Positions 22,391 to 31,760 of a stretch of DNA of 35,417 nucleotides are shown one piece after another. Numbering within the stretch: position 1 is the stretch's first letter; the number at the start of each line of letters is the position of its first letter. The stretch lies in assembly GCA_000969725.1 (NCBI GenBank), contig JXSR01S034109.1; one strand, given 5' to 3'. Below the pieces are notes generated by a model that was not told the origin of the DNA, did no database searches, and saw nothing but the letters and a program-made list of their open reading frames with translations. The translations under genes were made by a program, and so were the position numbers. Source of the stretch: Ophiothrix spiculata (Eukaryota > Echinodermata > Ophiuroidea > Amphilepidida > Ophiotrichidae).

Positions 22391-23104
22391 AATTATATGT
22401 TAAAGCTGGAGCCAGATGTGCAGTTGAAGTTATAAAGTAGCCAAAGTGATGTTTACCATTTTATTAACGACAAGTGACACGACCCACTTCGGTTGTTGCT
22501 CCGATATTACATATTTCTGACAAAAGAAATGCAATAGAAAGCTTACTAAATTTTCAGAAAGTAAAATGTAGGGCGAATCTATTGATAATATTATGAACAG
22601 GAATTTATGTAATTAATAATAGAACAGTTATCGTTTTATTACACCTGCAAAGTCACATCTATCAGATTGGTACCCTGTCTTATCCTGTGATTTTTATTAA
22701 AACGTCTATACAAGCAGAAAGCTAGTGAAAATGTCCCAGATTTAGCCTCTTAGGAGGATCTCTACCACTGAATTACTTGATAGAACTAACACAAGTGTTT
22801 ACCATCAGTAAATATAAAGCTATATCTCAATCGCGTAAAATTGTTTCCTCTAGTCGTGTTTAACACCCGATTTAATAGACTGGTGTGGCGGGGAATTTCC
22901 CATCATTTTGTGGACAAACATTGACTTTTATATAAATGCAGCAATAAAAGAAAGGTGTAAACACATATCTACATCGTGACTTCTAGCCTAATACTAAGTC
23001 GGAAATTAACTTTGAATGTCTCCTCTTTTAAGACCCAAAATTGCCTAATTCAAAAAGTGATTTTCTTAATGTGCATCATGTTTGCTGTTAAGTGAAAAAA
23101 TATA
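22391..23104. other. Non-coding stretch
   Basis: No supported gene, RNA or repeat. Confidence 0.5.
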
Positions 23105-23106
23105 TA

Positions 23107-23400
23107 CCAGGTGTCCCAAAAATCACCAGAGTTCTAAAACTAGAGTAGTTAGAGAAACGACATCTTGCACACACATTATTTTACAATCCTCTTCTAAATT
23201 CTCCTAAAAGTTTAATACCGCAGCGTTATAAGTTTTTGAGTTATTAACAAAGGTAGATACATATGTCAGTAACGCATTTTTTCAAAATTTAACAAAATAA
23301 TAAGCATACACGTTTTGTGATATTTTAACGTGCATTTGTTTCTAAATGATCATGATCAAACTTTATATTAAACCAAATACAATTTTTAATGAATAATAAT
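23107..23400 (+). mobile_element. Mariner-like terminus, truncated copy
   Basis: Begins CCAGGTGTCCCAAAAATCAC directly after TA, a mariner-type end. About 160 bp aligns with the start of the next element at 23424 (shared TTACAA-CCTCTTCTA and GTTAT-A-TTTT blocks). No opposite-orientation end was found for this copy, so it appears 3'-truncated or interrupted. Confidence 0.6.
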
Positions 23401-23423
23401 TGAACTCTCTTTCAGTATATCTA

Positions 23424-24239
23424 ACAGGTGTCCCAAAAAATGGCTACATGTAGAAAAATAACCGTGTGCAAAAACTGTAGTTGTTTAAGAAAACGAAACT
23501 TTGGACAACCTATATTACAACCCTCTTCTAGATACTCGTCAAATTTTGATATCACACCGTTATTACTTTTGATTTTAATTTTCTTTATCCATTGAAAATC
23601 GCTTAATTTTGAAATCGGTGGTCATTTTTGCCCAAAATCAGATTTCGACATAATTTCCAGACCTGTAGTAATTTATGACGTCATAATTACGAAACTGCTT
23701 GTTGAATTATCTTGATTTTGGTATCAATTTCCTTGAGCAAGACACTTTTAGTCTACTTGCTTCGTGCTTCGAAAGGCTGGTAAAGCCGTCTTTCCCATCT
23801 GAAGTGTTCCTGACACGCTGTCGGATGTAAAAAACGTCACGGGCTATTCGAAACGAGTAGGGAAAACTTTCCCGGTCATGTTGACTATACCTTCAAAAGT
23901 ATATCATTTCTCTCTAGGACCAGAGAGCTTTACATTTGACTCCAATTGGAGTTATCTAAAGCAGAAGCAGAATAGGAAGTACACACCCTACCTATAATAC
24001 TATGGTATACAACAACCTCAGCTGTCAATTTCAAGTTCACATGGGGTTGCACATGGGTTAAAATTAAACGAACATGCTTCTGATTTTGATGAAACAATAA
24101 TGCTGTGATATTATTTTTTGTTTCAATCATCCAGCGGATATATGAATCATGTAAGTAATGCAACGTTTGAATTCTCCAACCGCTATACTTTTTGCAAACT
24201 ATTATTTTTCTACATGTAACCATTTTTTGAGACGCCTGG
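23424..24239. mobile_element. Non-autonomous mariner-like element, 816 bp
   Basis: Left end ACAGGTGTCCCAAAAAATGG and right end (complement) CCAGGCGTCTCAAAAAATGG match closely and continue through CTACATGTAGAAAAATAA. TA lies outside each end (23422-23423 and 24240-24241). No transposase signature was seen. The interior instead holds a TTATGACGTCATAA palindrome (23673-23686) and a segment with TTCCTTGAGCAAGACACTTT, which resembles SINE bodies. The 119-residue minus-strand ORF across the right end has no recognised domain. Confidence 0.75.
23720..23800 (+). repeat. SINE-body-like segment
   Basis: TTCCTTGAGCAAGACACTTT followed by TTCGTGCTTCGAAAGGCTGG resembles the CCTTGGGCAAGGCACTTTA string recalled from tRNA-derived SINEs of marine invertebrates. 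No pol III boxes were found immediately upstream, so this would be a headless fragment trapped inside the mariner-like element. The comparison is from memory. Confidence 0.35.
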
Positions 24240-24559
24240 TATATAAACATTCTGATATGTTCCAACCATAGTGTATAATGATTTGCCAACGTTTTGGAAG
24301 TGAGAAATGTGTATATCCATTGAAAATTTAAACAATATTTGGGTGGTTGTTCTTACATTTAAACCCCGAAAATGTGTGACAAAATGACTAAAAATCAGAT
24401 ATTTTATGCGAAACACCGAGGTGCATTTCGATGCCAATATTGAGATTTTTGGCAGTTAAAAAGATGTATTTTAATCCTTCTATTACCTCCTCAAGGTCAA
24501 TCTCTTCAGAAATGTATCGCCGATGCTTTCACGATATCGGGCCAAAGTCGCGACGATGA

Positions 24560-24705
24560 TTTGGATGAATCTCTCGTGACCTACTCCCGAAGCATCGGAA
24601 CATCATCAAGACATCAGCATTTAAAGATGTACTCACGATCGTTGTATTTCATCGGTGATGCAACGGGAGTGCATCGCGAAAGCATCGGGCGCAAAATCAG
24701 TTACA
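24560..24705 (+). pseudogene. Possible PIF/Harbinger transposase fragment
   Basis: The reading frame from 24561 contains, at about residues 20-46, a stretch including FIGDATGVHRESIGRKI. This resembles the helix-turn-helix of HARBI1-like transposases, where ...VGD..GVH.STVSRI is common. The DNA is more CpG-rich than its flanks, with repeated GCATCGG strings. Only about 27 residues are comparable, the catalytic DDE region is absent, and the frame runs on into unrelated RT-like sequence. This call is tentative. Confidence 0.35.
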
Positions 24706-24758
24706 TGAAAGCACTTGCTATTTTGATTTTGAAATTTAAAAAAAATCAGAGTATTGAT

Positions 24759-24932
24759 CTACTGATATGTTTGATTAGTGACCTCCCGCTTTCTTCCATA
24801 AATGGCCAATTTATCATTTTTGATACAAATATATTATTTTCTAAAAAAGACCCTTCCCAACTAGAAAGACTAATTAATTTTGAATTAAATAAAATCTGTA
24901 ATTGGTTTAAACTAAATAAACTATCCCTAAAA
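24759..24932 (+). pseudogene. Non-LTR reverse transcriptase fragment
   Basis: The frame reads ISDLPLSSINGQFIIFDTN, then ILFSKKDPSQLERLIN, then ELNKICNWFKLNKLSLK. This is the palm-to-thumb region of Jockey/CR1-type reverse transcriptases: YINDLP, then the catalytic FADDTN box, then a helix ending in W...NKLSLN. Here the catalytic box has lost two residues (F-DTN instead of FADDTN), so the active site is destroyed. Only about 58 residues remain, and the frame ends in a stop at 24933. Confidence 0.75.
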
Positions 24933-24974
24933 TAACTTCACGATATTTAAAACAATGACTGTAGAGAGGCCTTT

Positions 24975-25200
24975 CAATTCACTGTTCTTGAGCCACTCTT
25001 AAAAATGTTGCACATATTTTGACCGTTTCCGGTGTAACAAACCTTACTGTGGTTTTAAGATCACCTGCAAAAATCTAGAGAACGAAGTGGTACAATTTTT
25101 GACTCATGTTTAGGGGACATTCTTAGCTATATTTGTGCCAGTTTTTAAGTAGCTACCTTTAAAAGTTATGATACAACAGGTCGAAGTTTTTGAATGATAT
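24975..25200 (-). mobile_element. Solo end of a mariner-like element
   Basis: This matches the terminal repeats of the element at 31761-32794 in the same orientation as its right end: CATTCTTAGCTATAT, AAAGTTATGATACAACAG and TTTTTGAATGA are shared. It also shares TTGAGCCACT-TTAAAAATGTTG with the complement of that element's left arm interior. The terminal CCCTCGTA is replaced by unrelated sequence, and no partner end lies nearby. Confidence 0.75.
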
Positions 25201-26809
25201 CCTAAACTGCACTGCTGTCGCTACTACAGGAGATGGTTTGTGAGCGTTACACGATATTAGGATCATATCTACCAACACAACATATACTTTACAAAAAGGT
25301 CAGTGGTTTCACTGTAACCAAAAAAGAAACGCTGATAAAATATAAAATTTGGATGAAGCAGCAATTTAAGTTATTGCATTATTTCATGCTTTTGGATATA
25401 TCTCAAACCCTATTCGTCAAAAATAGGTCCAAGTGTATTTTTCTGCTTCCTTTAATATGATGAGAGAAACATGCTAGAATGGTTTGAAACAGGATGTGAC
25501 CAATTTTCAAATTTCACCCTGCACTAATTTCAATCCCGTCCTGCCTACCCACACAGCCCTGTGCAATAGATTGATTTTGAGTCCACCCTAGTGATGTTAC
25601 TTATTATTCATAGGACCCTTCTGGATAGGACACGTTAAAATAACTTCCCGCAACATCAACTTGTCTTTCTTCCTATAGGTAGTGCGTAGGATACCTAAGT
25701 TTCAAATGAAACAAATATCAATAAAGAGAACAAATATGCTGAATGTGAGCAGTGAAACACTGCGTACCGTTGGGTTTCATTACATGAAAATGAAATTAAA
25801 TCGTCTGCATTTAAATGAAATGAGAACTCAGAAGATCAAGTGTCAAATCTATCACGACAGCGAATAAAATTGGAATTGAATGAAAAATGCAAAAGCAATC
25901 ATCCCTAAATGTAGATCAAACATTCGTGGGTTTGCACTTAAATAACCAAAATGTGAATGATAAAAAACGTGATTTGTATTTGTCCTTAACGCATTAACAA
26001 CAGAGGTTAACACATTAACTCAATGTTCATTATGCTAATTTGTTTGAACATACAACATAATTTCATCATTGGCACCTACTAATCCAAAGAACTGAATGCG
26101 TTTAAAAGACTCTTATTTAAATAGAATGCATGGCAACCCCCGAGAAATAAAAACCTCATAATGGGCTGCTTGTCAAGAATCAGCTTTGATAGCAAGATAC
26201 ATTGACATCTATTTCAAAACAGTTTGCTTTCCGCATATCGCCGTATCAAATATCAAAGTTATTCTTTTCTTGTTTACTTTAAATTCATTGTGATGGGGTT
26301 GAATTATAAAAAAGGATTGCATATATCAAAAAATATATACACAAGGCAGGTGATGCAAATTATGGAAATGCTGTATAAAAGCTGAAAAATGTATCAAAAG
26401 CACGAAAAAGATATAAAAATCAATGAAGAAGTGGGAAAAATGAGAGACTTGTAATATTTAAGTCTCAGAGAGTTGTTTGACTTTGACCATTTTCTAAATG
26501 CATTTTAAGAAATATCAGTCGAATTTATCAGTTAAAAGACCAGTCAAAGCTACGTTAGATAAAAAAATGCATTGAAAGAGAAACAAATCTATAAAAGTAT
26601 AAGATTTAAACAAGAAACACTGTTTTCACACTATTTCTATGACCAGAGGAAAATAAATGAACTTTGGCAAAGAAATCATTTTTTTTTTTAAATATTGCAC
26701 TAATTTTGAGAAAAGTTTTGGTAGGTTATAAACCTATAAAAACGTTCTATCGTTACATGTAAAAGAAAAGAGGATACATCTAGTTGCATTCTAGTTTTAA
26801 CGCTAGTTC
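25201..26809. other. Non-coding stretch
   Basis: No supported gene. The ORFs at 25233-25460 and 25682-25867 encode AT-biased peptides without recognisable motifs. Confidence 0.5.
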
Positions 26810-27185
26810 TCATGAGCTATTTTTTGTAACATATTATCCGAATGGGGGGGGGGAGGGGGTTGTTGCAACCCCCCCCCCCTAATATTTGAACTTGATTTTG
26901 CTATTAATAGATAGGTAGGACCCTCCCCTATCCTACGCTACCAAGATCATATGTAATTATGACGTCATAAACTACTTTCGGATTGGAAAATCAGGCGAAA
27001 TTGCATTATGGCAAAAATGGCCACCAAAATAACAATTTTGCTATAAAAGTTCTAAATAACGAATTTTCGTCGGATGTTTTGCGAATTAAGAAGGGAAATG
27101 ATGATTCTAACATGTTTTGTAAGTTTGAGTCTTATAGCATGCATATATTTTTTTTTCAAAATGGCGACTTAAATTTTAGTGATTT
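26810..27185 (+). repeat. Dispersed repeat family R4, copy 1
   Basis: This aligns closely with 29725-30110 in the same orientation. Shared strings include CTTTCGGATTGGAAAATCAG, AATTGCATTATGGCAAAAAT and GGAAATGATGATTCTAACAT. It starts with a hairpin of G and C runs around TTGTTGCAA, where the G/C runs are much longer than in copy 2. It includes the palindrome TTATGACGTCATAA (26957-26970). No ORF is conserved between copies. Confidence 0.85.
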
Positions 27186-27507
27186 CACCCCCCCCCCCTA
27201 CACCTCAACTTTGACGACCTACCCTAACCCCACTTAGGTGCTATCCCCTAGTTTTTTCATTAAAATGATCGCAAAGGATGTAAAAGAGATTACCCAAATG
27301 CCTGGGGCCGGTTGCTTTTCCGTTTTTATGAATCGGGGCAAAAACCTTAGGGGAGGGGGTTCCCCTACAACAAGCGCAATCATTATTACATTGCTGATTG
27401 TCATTAACTTATCTTTATCATGATTCGACGAGCAAGTAAAGAAGGATACAGTGTCACAATATTGTAGTAATACAAATGGACCCAATGAAGACAGATTAAT
27501 AAACGTT

Positions 27508-27744
27508 AGGCTCTGTCTGACATTGACGTGTTGAGCCAAACGTACGCCTAACGTACTTAATCACACTATTGATTTGTTATATATTTTTGCTCGTCATGTG
27601 TTCGTTCGAACTACGTTAAATACTTTATTTGTGCGGTTGTGTAAGTTTATACGTTTAATTCTTACGGTGGTGTCCTTATGGCACACGTTCAGTATGTTAA
27701 ACATTTGTACGTTATTCGTACGTTTTTGATGTGTGACAGAGTCT
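27508..27744. mobile_element. PIF/Harbinger-type MITE, copy 1
   Basis: Ends AGGCTCTGTCTGACATTGAC and complement of AGACTCTGTCACACATCAAA. The first ten bases match the element at 31116-31375. The flanks read TTA on the left and TTT on the right, a plausible decayed TWA duplication. The interior is rich in ACGT-type words (TACGTT, GTACGT). About 237 bp, with no coding capacity. Confidence 0.7.
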
Positions 27745-28109
27745 TTAAGTTGCAGGGTTAATACATTTTCTTTCTACAAATAATAAAGCGTTAACGCATT
27801 GAATATTTAGATCACTCCTACTAATTGTTTTCTTTCTTAACCAACTAATTTTATATTATAGAAACAATGTTTTCATAAAATGGTCAGGGAAAAGGTTGGA
27901 CCATTGTGAAAGAGTCACCTAGACTGTGTGTATATAATTTCTATGTAGAAAACCCCATTTGTTCTTCATTGTACTATTTCATGAAGGTTATATATTTTGA
28001 AACTTTCATAACAAGTCAGCCATTCTTTTGAATTAAGGCGTCAATAGCTTGATAGCTTCAATGCATAAGGTTTATATCAACGGTATCCAAAAAGATTTAT
28101 ATGATACGC
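27745..28109. other. Non-coding spacer
   Basis: Nothing recognised. Confidence 0.45.
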
Positions 28110-28264
28110 GATTTATACACCAGGGCCCATATTCATGAAACACCGCTAACTCTAGTTGGCTGCTAACTCTTTGTCTACCTGTCAAATTTTGACAGGTATA
28201 CAATAGGTTAGCAGCCAACTAGAGTTAGTGGTGTTTCATGAATATGGGCCCTGGTGTATAAATC
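28110..28264. repeat. Zero-loop palindromic MITE (155 bp)
   Basis: The whole segment is its own reverse complement around position 28187 with only a handful of mismatches: GATTTATACACCAGGGCCCA at one end, the complement at the other, and CCTGTCAAATTTTGACAGG at the centre. The CACCAGGGCCCATATTCATG terminus resembles palindromic MITEs recalled from marine invertebrates. If the element proper starts at CACCAGGG, TATA flanks both sides, but TATA is self-complementary, so the duplication cannot be distinguished from the palindrome. Confidence 0.9.
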
Positions 28265-28373
28265 CTTTACTCCCACACCTTTTCCTGCATGTTATTTGAC
28301 TCCAATAGTTGGCAAATAGTTATTGGGTGACAATCTTTACATTTTTTTGTATTCGTGACCTTGATAACTTGAT

Positions 28374-28467
28374 ATACCTCACATGAGATTGTCACTCAGG
28401 CATGATCGCTGAACGTTTGTATACCTCACATAAGATTGTCACTCAGGCATGATCGCTGAACGATTGA
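28374..28467 (+). repeat. Tandem duplication of a 47-bp unit
   Basis: Two adjacent copies of a unit starting ATACCTCACATGAGATTGTC and containing CAGGCATGATCGCTGAACG differ at two positions. It is likely recent. Confidence 0.93.
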
Positions 28468-29190
28468 AAATTGCCACATTAGGTAACAAATTGATAGGCT
28501 AGGCAAAGGCGGCGGATTGGAATTGTAGGGATTATATTACTATTTTAAGCATCGAAACGATATAATTCTCCTTCACGTAGAGAAACAGGTGAAGGCCTCA
28601 ATACCGCAAGGATAATTCAGAATAGTTGATAATAGGAAACAATGCTCAATTTTAAAGTAAAGTAAATCAATGCTTTCTATTGAATACGTTGGAATTTTAA
28701 CATTGCCTCGTTTTGGCTACAGAATCTAGGACTAGTAAATAAGTACTAAAAAGGAATGGATCCCTTAGATTTGAAGTCCACAAAATTATTCAAAACAATA
28801 AATTATAAGGTTTCAATTATTTCAACACATCGAAGATTAATGTTATACTCATATTATTACAAACCTACAGAAAAGTTAAAAGATAGAAGTTTATTATGTT
28901 TGTTGATCTTTGGTATTAAGCTATTCTCCAAACGTGTTCTATGATGTTATATAGTATATATATCAAGAAAGAGGCAAAGCTTTGTTTGTAAAACATTCTT
29001 TTCACATCATAGAATGTAGATGAATAAAGCAAAATTGAATTTGCATTAGATTTCCTGATAAAGCCAATTTTGAAGTTTCAACTCAAGATGCCACGGCAGT
29101 ATCGTTGTTGACAACTTCATTGATGCAAAAATCTAAAAACGTTTTGGGAAAATTGGGGATGGTGTGAACTTTATTACTGGCGAATTCCAG
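28468..29190. other. Non-coding stretch
   Basis: No supported gene. The 62-residue ORF at 28756-28944 is AT-driven. Confidence 0.45.
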
Positions 29191-30309
29191 CGTGACAGGC
29201 GTGACCTTTGCATGAACCTTTTTTTCTCAGAATAGCTGGTAAATTTTTATCTAAAGGCGATACCACGGAAATATTCGTATATGTTATAGTAAACATTCAA
29301 TTTTAGATGCAAAAAGTGAAAAATTTATTCTAACTCAATCACTGTCTTCACAATGGGGACACAAAGTGTCCGTGACAGGCGTGACCCAAACTGACACTGC
29401 CTTTTCAAAAATATGGTTTAATGCTGAATTCTATCTCTTTCCCACGGGAGATTTGATTCCTGTTTATGTTGCAGTATATCTCCTTTGGGGAACCAATCAG
29501 GAAACATTTCACTTTTGGAGCTGTAGCTCTTAACTTGGAGAATACAGGCTAAATCATTTCGTGACAGGCGTGACGTGACAGGCGTGACATTTGTGCACAC
29601 CTAGTAAAACTTGATTTTAGCAATGGATCTGTTGTTTAATAACGTCTTTATTTATGATTATGATTTATTTTCAACAGTTTTGATACTGTATTATGCAAGT
29701 CTAATCTATTTTTGAGCTTTAACCCTTGTCCTCCTGAGCTATTTTTGCAACACGTCCTCCGAAGGGTTGTTGCAACCACCCTAATATTTTAGAACGGAAC
29801 CTCCTATGAACTTGGTTTTGCTAATAATAGATAGGTATGATCCTCCCCTATCCAACGATACCAAGATCATCAAAATCGGCCGAGGCGTTACGTAATTATG
29901 ACGTCATAAAGCACTTTCGGATTGGAAAATCAGGCAAAATTGCATTATGGCAAAAATGGCCACCAAAAAGCAAAATTTTGCTACAAAAGTTCTAAATAAC
30001 AGATTTTCGTCGGTTTTTTGCCAATTAAGACAGGAAATGATGATTCTAACATGTCTTTTAAGTTTGAGTTTTATAGCATGCACATTTTTTTCAAAATGAC
30101 GACTTAAACATTTCCGGGATTTCGACTTTGTGACAGGCGTGACCGATTTTGAGATGTAATAGTGCAGAAATAAGCAATCACTGAATGTTTGTTTATTGCT
30201 TTGCAGATGTAAACTCCATGAAAGAAGATAGATATTGATGTTTCACCAAAACATGACCTTTTAATAAAACACAGCAAAAACTTTTCATGTTTTTCGTGAC
30301 AGGCGTGAC
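29191..30309 (+). repeat. Spaced array of GTGACAGGCGTGAC (six exact copies)
   Basis: The 14-mer GTGACAGGCGTGAC is present without a single mismatch at 29192, 29372, 29561, 29575, 30130 and 30296, all on the plus strand. It is itself a direct repeat of GTGAC with a 4-bp gap (AGGC). Copies at 29561 and 29575 abut. Gaps are 180, 189, 14, 555 and 166 bp. The 555-bp gap contains the R4 copy of about 385 bp, and without it would be near 170 bp. Flanks of the six copies do not align. The motif is GC-rich in AT-rich surroundings. Confidence 0.97.
29725..30110 (+). repeat. Dispersed repeat family R4, copy 2
   Basis: Second copy of 26810-27185, carrying an extra AAAATCGGCCGAGGCGTTAC-type segment before the shared TTATGACGTCATAA (29896-29909). 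It sits inside the GTGACAGGCGTGAC array and appears to have been inserted into it. Confidence 0.85.
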
Positions 30310-31011
30310 ATCTGAAAACGGCAAATTCCAACAACACACTACTCGGCTATGATTAACATTTATTGCTAAAACGCGATTGTACTTTAGAGCACAGAGACTG
30401 GGGCTTCTTATACACTAAAAAGGAAAAGCCTCAGATGTTTTCTCTGTTTCAGTACCAAATCACTTTTGGTGCAAATTTGAGGGTAAAATGTTACTAAGGC
30501 AACGTCCAACTTATACCAGTCATAAAATAAGTTCTATTTGCTTTATGGAAAAAACAAAAGTAGTTCCTGAGACCTTGACTTGTTTACTTTTAACTCAGGT
30601 ATTACTTTTATGTCAGAATTGAACTTGAAAAATTCATGTATGTGATACAAGATCATGGAATTAGCCTACTACCTTTAAAGGACCTTAACTTAACGTGTGG
30701 ATATCAGGGGCCACATTTACAGTTTGGTTGGGTACATGATCATGAATTATAAACCAAAAGGTTTAATCGATACGAGATGATATTTGATACTTCGAACTTG
30801 TAAATGGAGATATCATTTTCACCATGGATTGACAATGGTTTGATATAAACAGAAACAAACACCTCCTCCTTTTATTTACACATTCAGTTAATCCAGTAGC
30901 TGAAAAGCTGAAAAGCTTCTAAATTTTAGGTGTCTGTGTAGTGTTATTTTAATTCAAGAATGAAGTTTGGTGTTGGAGACAATAGCATATAAGTTACATT
31001 ATTTTCTGTAT
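30310..31011. other. Non-coding stretch
   Basis: No gene, RNA or repeat recognised. Confidence 0.5.
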
Positions 31012-31115
31012 ACTGCGTTACGTCAATAATATCTAGAATTGTAGGTCACTTTTTAACATCCTTCGATAATAAGGATCATTGATTTTTTCAGAATACTATT
31101 ATAAGGCTAGTGTAA

Positions 31116-31375
31116 AGGCTCTGTCAGACACCACCGTATAGAGCAAAACGTATGAATAACGTACAAAGGTTTCACGTATTGAACGTGTGCTAAACGAACC
31201 ACAACCGTATGAACAACGAATTTAACGTATACATAACGGACAGACCGTATGGATAACGTATTGAACGTACTTGTAACGAACACATGACGAACAACAATAC
31301 ATAAAACAGAACAATAGTGGGATTAAGTACGTTGGGCGTACGTTTTGCTCTATACGGTGATGTGTGACAGAGCCT
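31116..31375. mobile_element. PIF/Harbinger-type MITE, copy 2
   Basis: Ends AGGCTCTGTCAGACACCACC and complement of AGGCTCTGTCACACATCACC, both followed by GTATAGAGCAAAACGTA. TAA flanks it exactly (31113-31115 and 31376-31378). The interior is a series of CGTAT/AACGTA words (for example CCGTATGGATAACGTATTG), unusually CpG-rich for the region. No ORF. It belongs to the same family as 27508-27744. Confidence 0.88.
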
Positions 31376-31760
31376 TAAGATTAAATGTTCCTCGTTCGGT
31401 GATGCTTCATATGTGATCTTCTTTTATAAGACCAGTTGCTCCCATATTTTGTATTTCACAAGGAAATGCAACATTCATGCACAACATCATTTTTAAAAGT
31501 TGCCTAAAAGCTAATTCTAGGTCACGATCTAAAAATCAGAAGCAACACTTAAAACCGTTTATTACCCCTGATATGGATTTCCCATGTCGTATGCCGATGT
31601 TAATCTATAACCTCAAGGTGGTTTTCACCTGCACTTAAAATTAAACACCTGCTAACAATGGATTACATAAGACCCAGATGTTATAATCTGACATGAAACA
31701 GTAGGTGTATTGAGAATACTGCTAAAAGTGGGTCGACACACAGCATTATTTTCGTTTGTA

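Noticed and set aside
24561-24935. Intact gene of 124 residues
   Set aside because: The frame joins two unrelated transposon fragments and lacks the RT catalytic aspartate pair.
26983-27539. Three overlapping ORFs near 27.0-27.5 kb
   Set aside because: The first lies mostly in repeat R4 and is not conserved in its second copy. The other two are opposite-strand shadows of each other with no domain.
29418-29600. Minus-strand ORF containing NVTPVTSRLSR
   Set aside because: The repeated residues are only the GTGACAGGCGTGAC doublet read in frame. The other motif copies lie in different frames and contexts, so a repeated peptide is not the cause.
29191-30309. CRISPR array
   Set aside because: Repeats are 14 bp, spacing is irregular (14-555 bp), the setting is eukaryotic and no cas-like genes are present.
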